DNA of 36,447 nucleotides from positions 1-36,447 of the forward strand of contig JAIPMN010007597.1 of NCBI GenBank assembly GCA_020650975.1. Direction: 5' to 3'. The DNA comes from Apostichopus californicus. Taxonomy: Eukaryota > Echinodermata > Holothuroidea > Aspidochirotida > Stichopodidae. The stretch's first letter is position 1, and each line of letters starts with the position of its first letter. Below, in pieces: positions 10,601 through 19,600 of this stretch. The notes under the pieces were generated by a model, which made no database searches, was not told where the DNA came from, and saw only the letters and a program-made list of their open reading frames with translations. Both the position numbers and the translations under genes were made by a program.

Positions 10601-13600
10601 AAAAGTTATTATTGGAAGTCAAAGGCAAAATGGAAATGTGGGACTGAATTCACAGGCACCATGCCTTGGAATTTACGAATGAATTGAAATATTGCCCTTG
10701 ATAACAAAAATATTAATTTACTGTAAGGAACGCTGTATTACAATGCACAGCGTAGGCCTACCATTATAAAGAACACCTGTCTGCAAATAATTTTAATTTT
10801 GTTTGCACAGCTGTTCTTGAAATTTACTTCTTTTGTGTACACAGTTATTGTCCTTTATATCCGTCTATACACAGTACAGTAGATAACATGCTTTATGAAA
10901 TGTATCCAACTTAAGTAAGGGTGAATATGATGTGGGATATAGAAAATTGGTATCGTGTACAACGTGGTTGTGATATGCATCATTATGTACTATGAAGGTA
11001 CAAGGGCTCTAAGTTTATTTAAGGATTTAGCACAGTACTTTGTTTGGTGTTTAAACTCACAGGTCACATGTTTTTTTAGTTTTTTTTTTTATTCTCTTTT
11101 CTAATATTAAATACTAAAATACAGATCAAAGTACAAAAGAGTACATGTCACAGACTAATTCTTGGTGAATTTTTTAAATTGGGTACCTGTATAGTCATTA
11201 TTAAATCATTTTGATAATTTAATTGTTTTGTGTAAATTAAAACATTAAAGGGATAGTACACATAAGCCTTATTAAAATATTTTCCCATACACACAAATTT
11301 AATGTCTGATTCCTTGAATAAAGGACAAGACTTAATTACCCCTAATTCACTACTTCAGATCACTATTTTAACAATTTCTGGGTTCTTGCAGAATTTATTT
11401 TTTAATTATCTCCAGTAGCCATTTCCTGGATTGTATGATATGAAAATTGGGGTATGATCCCTTGTCACAGTTACAACTGACAAGTGGCAACCCCAGCAAA
11501 TGGTTATACTGTATGGGGATCACCACTATGGGCTGTAGAGGTCACCTCAGGTCATTAGGTACTGTATGGGGATCGCCACTATGGGCTGTAGAGGTCACCT
11601 CAGGTCATTAGGTACAATCACCACTATGGGCTGTAGAGGTCACCTCAGGTCATTAGGTACCGAATGGAGATCTTCACTATGGGCTGTAGAGGTCCCCTCA
11701 TATCCTCAGGTACAGTAGGGAATGCCATTATGGGCTGTAGAGGTCACATCAGGTCGTTAGGTACAGTATGGGGATTACCATTCTGGGCTGTAGAGGTCAC
11801 CTCAGGTCATTAGGTACTGTATGGAGATCGCCAATTTGGACTGTAGAGGTCACCTCAGGTCATTAGGTACCGTATGGGAATCGCCACCATGGGCTGAAGA
11901 GGTTACCTCAGATCATTAGATACATCATAGGACATGTAATCCTGAGGTGTCTGGCCTTAATTCTGCACTAGCCAATTATTTACTTGCTTTATCCAACCAT
12001 GTACAATACATAATAATGTTTTGTTAAAATAGGTTGACAGTTTTATGATTTCTTTTACTCTGTATTGCAATTCATTCAGTCCCAGACGAAAATGTTGGAA
12101 CAGTTAAATACAAGGCCAAAGTGATGAAGGGAGAAATGAGAACAGCCCTCCTGGATGGAGACAGCATCAACTATGACCTTGACCGGGGATTTACCAGGCA
12201 CTCCATAGAGGATGACGCAGAACCAGAGGGTATCGTCATCGAGCTTGGAAAACCGTCAATATTAAATACGATAAGACTGCTCCTCTGGGATCGAGATAAC
12301 AGGTATGTAACAGAGTTTTACTAGCATTGTCGCATTCCATATTGGATTATCAGGGAACGATGGCAGCAGTTAATTATTGAAAAGCAGTGCTACAATGCAG
12401 GACTGTCAGAGGAAAGAAAACTTGCTATCGGAAAACAGGAGATGAAAGAAGGGAAGGCACCGTGCCATTCAGACAAGCATTGGCCCTAAAGGAGGTGGAG
12501 GAAGGGCTGGCTTGTCCTCTAGGAAGCCAACTCATACAGAACTTTTTATTTTCTTATTGGGAACAGTTCCTTGTTGCCTACTCTACCTTCAGACTCCCAC
12601 CCACCATCACCCCCACCCACCCACCCCCAGTTCCACTGCTTGCAACACCACTCTCTTATTTCAGCTTGTTAGCTCATGACTGTCAAGCAATTAATCTCTT
12701 TAAAGAGAGGAGACCACAACAACCAAAATTTTACCAGAATTGTTTGATTATTCCAAGGGAGAAACCTTTGGTTGCTAAGCATGTAAATCATTGCAGGTTT
12801 TCTTGGAAGGTTGCAATGTAAATTAATTTCACTAAAATCCAGAATAAAAAACCCAAATCTCTTTATTAAGTGTACTGTTAATAATGAATATAGCTTCATT
12901 GATAAAGGTTCTCCATTTGAGAATTGTCAATATTGTCTGATGTAAAATGTAACCAGTTGTATATTTGCAGGTATATGAGTCATGCATATGAGTTCTGTTG
13001 AATATTTAAACAGCTTTGTTGGTAAGGATCTTGTCTGATTCACAATTAATTACACTTGGATATGAAAAGTAGATGCTCATATGATGTTCAAACAGTACAT
13101 ATAGAGTTGCATGTACAGTACGGTACCTGTATGTTGTGTAATTACTTGATGATTTCAAAATGGTTGCCTTGTTGTATTATAAAACACACTGTTGATTACT
13201 GCAGTGTGCAATTTATGACTATTTCTGTATATGTCCTGAGAATTGTTGTTAACTAGTGATATTTCTGTTCCTTTCCCTGTTAAATTTTGAGGATGTATTA
13301 ACTATTCATAGGAGTCAGGTACAATGATATATGAAAGACAAATTATTTAAAAGGATTTTCTGGTGGACTCAAGGGGATTGCTTTGCATAATTACTCAAAA
13401 TGTTCTGAATCTTTGGTCTAAAGCCACACCCTCATAGCATTTTGTATCTTGAAGAAGATATCAATGTTACGAATTATGAGCTATTTTATTCATGTATCTG
13501 GCAACAGTAGAATGGCTGATGTCATCAGGGTTGAAAATATCTTTGTTTTCTTTGTAATTTGACAATCAGTTATCCACAGAGCCCAGAGGAAAAGAATGTT

Positions 13601-16600
13601 TCTACAAAAAAGATAAATTTTGACAAAATTCTAACTACACAGTACTGTGACAGCTTCTGTGAACAAACATTTACAATGTATCAGTTTTCGAGGATAAATC
13701 AAGAAGAAGATGCTAATAGCCGTTAGGTAAAAGCTTTCAAAGAACATTTGCCCTGATGACATCACAGACCTCCTACTGTGGTCCAACCTCCTGGAGTAGT
13801 TGATGGTTTAGCCAGTCAAAATAGGTTACATTCAATCAGTCATATCTAAAGTTATGGGCAACATATTGAGATTGGGTTTGCAATTAACAGTATGGAATAA
13901 TTTCTCTACTGGATGAGGTTGACATTGTTTGTCACCAGAAAATCCTTTTAATAGATGGCACCAATATTGACTACTTGCCTAGAAGCCTAGAGTGAGAAAG
14001 AAGAGTTACTTAGCAGCATCTCAGATTTGGTTAACAGGGAGCGCAGTGCTGACATGTTACCAAATTTGTTAGGTTAGGTAGATGGCAAGTTGCATATATG
14101 TTGTTTGAATACAGGTATGTGTTGTGGCTTGTAAATGCTCAAATACTATATGATTTGAGTGTTGTCTCTTATAATTATAAATGATAAACAGAGAAACTTT
14201 GTGACTGTGCAGATGCTTTGATATTGCAGCATTGCATGTCACTTTACCTTGCTACATTAGAAATAATAATAATAATCATAATTTATTCTTATATAGCGCT
14301 TTACATCAAAGAATGATCTCAAAGCACTTCACAAAATCGCATAAAATATTACAACTTAAAATTATTACAGCTTAAAAAATAATACAGCCTAAAAATATTT
14401 CAAACTAAAAATTACAAAAATAAATAAATATCCTAACAATAATTATTAAAGCAATAAAATTCAGAAATTAAAGACGAAAGCAATAAAATATGAATAAAAC
14501 TAAAATACTAAACTAATACAGCCGAAAATTAGTAACGATAAGACTATCAAAATATAAATAGAAAATAAATTTTAAAATACAAAAAAGATGGCAACACAAA
14601 CAATATGACTGGAGGTTTAAAATGAATAATACTTTCGAAAAAGGTAAGTTTTAAGGAGTGCCATAAAAACATTTAATGATGGAACTGTCCTGATGTCATT
14701 GGGGAGTGCATTCCATACAGATGTAGATCAGGTAAGAAAGAAGGTATCATCATAAATTTTGTTCATAGCTTCATGAGAATTATTTGAAATTTAAAAGAAA
14801 AAGGTTTCTGTGATCCTACTTAATAAATAGTTCTAGTTTGTTGTTGCTGTGTCGACCAGCAAGATCTGTCTCCGGTGGCCGAGCAGTGAATTTGATGCAT
14901 ATTAATTTGACCTATTCAATGGTATCGATGAATTATTGTTATTTTTGTTTCCACTCTAGGTCTTATTCATACTACATAGAAGCTTCTGTGGACGAGAAGG
15001 ATTGGGTGAAGGTTGTAGACCACCGGCCGTATCTCTGTAGGTCCTGGCAGAACCTGCACTTCCAGCCAAGAGTTTGCAAGTAAGATTGAGAGCAGTCATA
15101 GATGTGTGTCAATTGGAGGAAATAATTTGCTCTCCTAGTCAGGAAATAGTCAATATGCATGATTATACAAATTTATGTTATGTGTTGCAATCTGTATAGT
15201 TTATTCTTGGAATAACTTGCATTCCAAACAGAGAGTAAAATAAGATGGCAAGATCCCAATTAATGTAGATTTTAATCGATAAAAACCGTTGAATAGAGAA
15301 ATGGTTGCTTTCAAGTCTTAAGTTTTTATAGAACTAATTCGACTGGGATATTTTGTTGCTTCTCATGGCACAGTTCACCTCGCAGAAAAATTACAATTTA
15401 TTTTAATACGTGGGTTCAAGAATGTTGTAAGTGATATCGTAGTACTGCTAAGATGTTACAACATTGGTTTCTTTGCTATCTTTCTTCTTTTTTTTTCTTT
15501 TTTTTTCCCCCCTTAAGTTTAGCTGACAGTGCTTTTAATACTTTATGTGTATTGCAATGTAACAATATTAATGCCATCCTGGATTCTCAAGTATTCTTAT
15601 CAAAGTTAGTGAATCACCAAAGCCAACAATGCTTACTATGATTTAGTTTTTAAAAAAAAGGGGCCAAAACCTCAAAAGCAAAATATCGCTCATTTTTAAT
15701 AAAAGCCAATGGGTTCCCTTTTTTCCTCAGATTTATTCGCATCGTTGGTACATTCAACTCAACCAACAAAGTGTTCCATCTCGTTTCCTTCGAGTGTTGT
15801 TTCACGACCAAACATTTTGAGTTGGATAGAGATACAGGCCTCATAAGTACGTACAGAATATATTTTGATCTCCAAGTCTGTTTTAATTTTCAGTAAATTG
15901 TAACATGAAGAATGAAAGTGGTAAATACTTGCAGATTGCTCAAATGGACAACAAAAATTGCTGAAATTTTCTGTGACAGAAATATTCTACCCTGCATTAA
16001 GCAGTTGATTACTCCATAGTGTTGATAAGCAGTCAAATGGTTGTAGCCGAATCGATCTTTTACCTGGGTTTAGGGCTTTTTTCAGTTTATACAGATATGA
16101 CTTTGTCAGAATGATCGTATAGGTGCAACCAAGTTGAAATTTCCATCTCAATAAATGTTAAATACTTTCCCTTTCTGTGTATTAGAATTAACTTACAAAT
16201 GAAAATTTATACCTTGTGACCTCTTCAGTGAGAAATGTCGATCAGATTTTCAAGAAATTTTTTCTTGAACTTTTAATCCATGAATAGAACCAAGTTTATC
16301 TAAACTGGAACATAAGAATTTGTTGAGCAGGTGTTTTGTGAGCGAGTTTGAAGTCTACAGCAGATGATCACCGAAGACCACAAAAGTTGCTACTTCATTT
16401 ACTGTAAATATTTCCAGTAACTGAGTTTACATAGGAGAAGTACCTTTTATGCAAGTACAGTTCACTATGTTTTACATTTTGAAACTGGTTTATGAGTACT
16501 TCAGAGTACTTGTAAATAAGAAACTCATCATTTATTATAGTTGAGGTAGGTAATAGCTGACCATGACGAGATTAAAGGTCAACAGGGAAGCAAGGTAGTG

Positions 16601-19600
16601 ATGAGAGGCTGATATATAAACTCAGTTTGGCTCTGGGAGTTTCATAGCAATATGGCATACTTCCTCCTGACTCACTGTTTCTAGTACTTGTGACTTGTAA
16701 ACCTCCAAACTGAGACATGTGATGTGTCAGAACTTTACATAGCTGTGACAATGTAATACATTAGTAGTCCAACTGATTTCACACTGATGATATAAGACCT
16801 CTCGAGTAAGTGTGGCTTGAAAGCCTCCTTTCTGTTTCCAGTACTTGTTGGTTGTAAACCTCTTATGGACTACACACTGATCATACTAATAGGAGCTCCC
16901 AAACAGCCATCTCTAGAAAACTGATAAGATGCTCATTCCCCTCATCATAACAACAATAAATGTTTGCTGATTCATTTCCTTGCTTCAATCCAACTTACAT
17001 TGTGCTGCATATGACCTTAGTAAACACATGTCAGTCTTGGACTGATAAAAACATGTCAGTCATTTCAGTATGCCTGTGAAGATGCATGTCAAAACTCACC
17101 AATTCCCCACCCCCCCCCCCAAAAAAAAATTAATCAAATTATATCCATGTTATTTAAACTATGTGTTAAGTTGATTTATATATTGCATAAGTTTTTATTT
17201 ATGTATTATTATTTTATTTTTTTTGTAGTTTATAGTGAATGTTTTGCACTCCAACCTAAATTACACTACACATAAATTTCAAGAAACACGCATTAACCTC
17301 ACTCAGACTGAGAGAAATGATAGCATTTTGGTAAAAATGCCCCAAAGTTGTAATAATGCTATAAATTACCAGTTTACCTAAAAAAAGGCATCCAATTTTA
17401 TGTTCCTTTGAAACTATAAGTTACTGTACCTTGATTTATGTATTGCTTACCTTTTTTTTATCATAATATGTAGTGAAGGATATTGATGGTTTATTGGTGT
17501 TTTTCTTTAAATTTTCAGTACCGGTTGAGAACATGGCAACCATTAATAATAGTGCAATAGTAATTGAAGGTGTAAGCAGAAGTAGGAATGCTCTCCTGAA
17601 TGGAGACACCAAGAGCTACGATTGGGACTCTGGCTACACCTGTCATCAGCTCGGGAGCGGTTCAATAGTGGTGCAGCTCAGTCAGCCATACGTCGTCAGT
17701 TCCATGCGGTATGTCCTCCACCTGTTCCCCCAACCATCCATTCAATGATTTAAGTGCATCAGTATTGTATTTTCTCCAGTATCTTCTTTGATACTCAGAC
17801 ACCTCCCCCCCTCCCTTCCCCCCACCTCCTATACCAATGCCAGTAGTTCTAAATTACACAATAAAATGACTTAGTGTGGCAAGCAAACGTGAGTGACCAT
17901 TTTCTGTTTACACTCTAGCATACTAATGGTCAGTATTTGGTGACTAATAAACAGTTGAGTGTTGTGTGGGTTGTGTCATGGCTGTTCTTCAAAGACATAT
18001 GCTGATCAATCATAACACGTTGTCAGTTTCAACTGCTAGTAGACCAAAATCCTTTACATGAACATGGCACTTGAAGCAGTGGAAATTGTGATAATAAGCT
18101 TCCAACATGTGTCTATTCTCTTTCATTTAAGTTTTGAATCTAGGTAGGCTTGTCTACACTAAGAACTTTCATTTGTTTTTCACCTTTCCAAATTGTAAAT
18201 GTTTCCACCAGAACTGGTGCATGCAATTAACTCTAAAACTTGAACTGTTTGGAAATGTTGGACTAGTTTTAAGAAGTCCCTAAAGCCTCACCCAATTTCA
18301 TAAGATCCCTCTCTTTATCTGCCTAACAATATTCATGGGCTTGTCACAAGCCAGGTGGATTTTCTTTTGGGAGTTGGGGTGTAGGGGGTTGGTTATGGTA
18401 CTAGTGTACCTGTCTTTGAGCTGTTCAAACTCAGAATTGTGATGTTAGAAGCTATAGTGATTATGCAGAAGTTGCTATCAACTAACAGAAGTTGTCCAGA
18501 GTAGATGCCATAAAAATCTAACATTCACTAGACTTTGTGAGTTTCTTCTCCTTACCTGCCTCCAAAATTTATTATGTTTATCACAAGTTAGAGTTTCTTT
18601 AAGATTATTCAACATATGCTACAGGTGCACAATTGTTTTCTTTTTGTTTTCTTGTGTATTCAAATCACTTTTATGGACTTGTGATGCTATAAGCTTTATT
18701 TATTATGTTGAAGTCCTCAGTGACCAACAAAAGCCAGTGCAGAGTAGTTTGAAACAATCCCTAACCTTCACCTAAAATTCCTGAGTGTCCTCTTCTCCAT
18801 CTGCCTTAAAAACAATTGGGGGATTGTCGCAGCTTAGGTGCATGTTTCCTTAAGATTGTCCCAAGATATTCAACTAGTGGCCCTGTTTCTTTCTTACGCT
18901 CAGACTGTTACTTTGGGACTGTGATGCCAGAACGTACAGTTACTATGTTGAGGTGTCTACCAACCAACAGAACTGGTGTAAAGTAGCCGATAAAACCAAG
19001 GACCAATGCCGGTTAGTAATCACTGATCTTTAAAGTAGTACCTGGATAGATAGAAGGTGGGGGTGTTTGGAAGTGAAACACATGTCTCTGTGGAATAATT
19101 ATCCTCAGAATGAAAACCTCTTGACCATACACAAGTTTACTACACAGATGTTTGGAACAAAAGTATGTTTCAAAACATGCTCAAGAATTGTCTGGTTGGG
19201 TGGTGGTAATTTTTTATATTTTCCATTCAAGATATTTAAGAACTTCCATCAGAGGCTTGTTATTTTCAAGTTTTGGGGTCCCTCTTGATGTTCAGATTCG
19301 AAGCAGGTAAGTATATCCTAAACACATGGTCAGTTTTTGTGTCATTATTGATAAGTTGTTTACTGTTGTGGTCTCCACTGGGTGAATTTAGGCAATTCTT
19401 TTTAATGAAGCACTTGGTGAGCTTTGCTAACAAGGTACTCCATAGAGTAGGTTGGAGTATTAAATACATTATTCCTTTCATGTTCCTTGAAGCAACATAT
19501 TTAGAGAATCAAACTGAACGACCATCATTGTGACAGAGATGCCTGTGATGGACAACTCAGTCAAACAGCTGACAAAGAAGCTTATTTTGTTTGGAAAATA

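Larger units (their letters stand above)
9990..12079 (+). other. BTBD9: BTBD9 intron 3 (about 2.1 kb, contains assembly gap)
   Basis: GTAAGT donor and TTCATTCAG acceptor. It holds a possible LINE scrap (10194-10480), a 48-base N gap between a G-run and a C-run, and a 53-bp minisatellite (11506-11919). True length depends on the unresolved gap. Confidence 0.85.
12303..14959 (+). other. BTBD9: BTBD9 intron 4 (2657 bases)
   Basis: GTATGT donor and TCCACTCTAG acceptor. Contains a C-rich tract (12597-12640), a TTAA-flanked MITE-like element (13347-13951) and a minus-strand LINE tail (about 14262-14835). Frames at 12387-12821 and 13056-13256 show no homology and are taken as chance. Confidence 0.85.

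Noticed and set aside
10194..10682. 162-codon + frame with unknown residues in the middle
   Set aside because: It reads through the N gap, so the frame is artificial. Only the left part, as a possible LINE scrap, was kept at low confidence.
11245..11270. TTAAAGGGATAGTACA as the left end of a third TTAA-type MITE
   Set aside because: No matching inverted end was found downstream; possibly a truncated end, but not supportable.
11506..11919. CRISPR-like array
   Set aside because: Units are contiguous diverged copies with no unique spacers, in an intron of an animal gene; it is a minisatellite.
17473..17748. Upstream ATG extending exon 7 of BTBD9 (MKDIDGL...)
   Set aside because: The extension is intron sequence with a Phe-rich pyrimidine tract ending in the acceptor TTTTCAG; the joined codon and phase require splicing at 17519.
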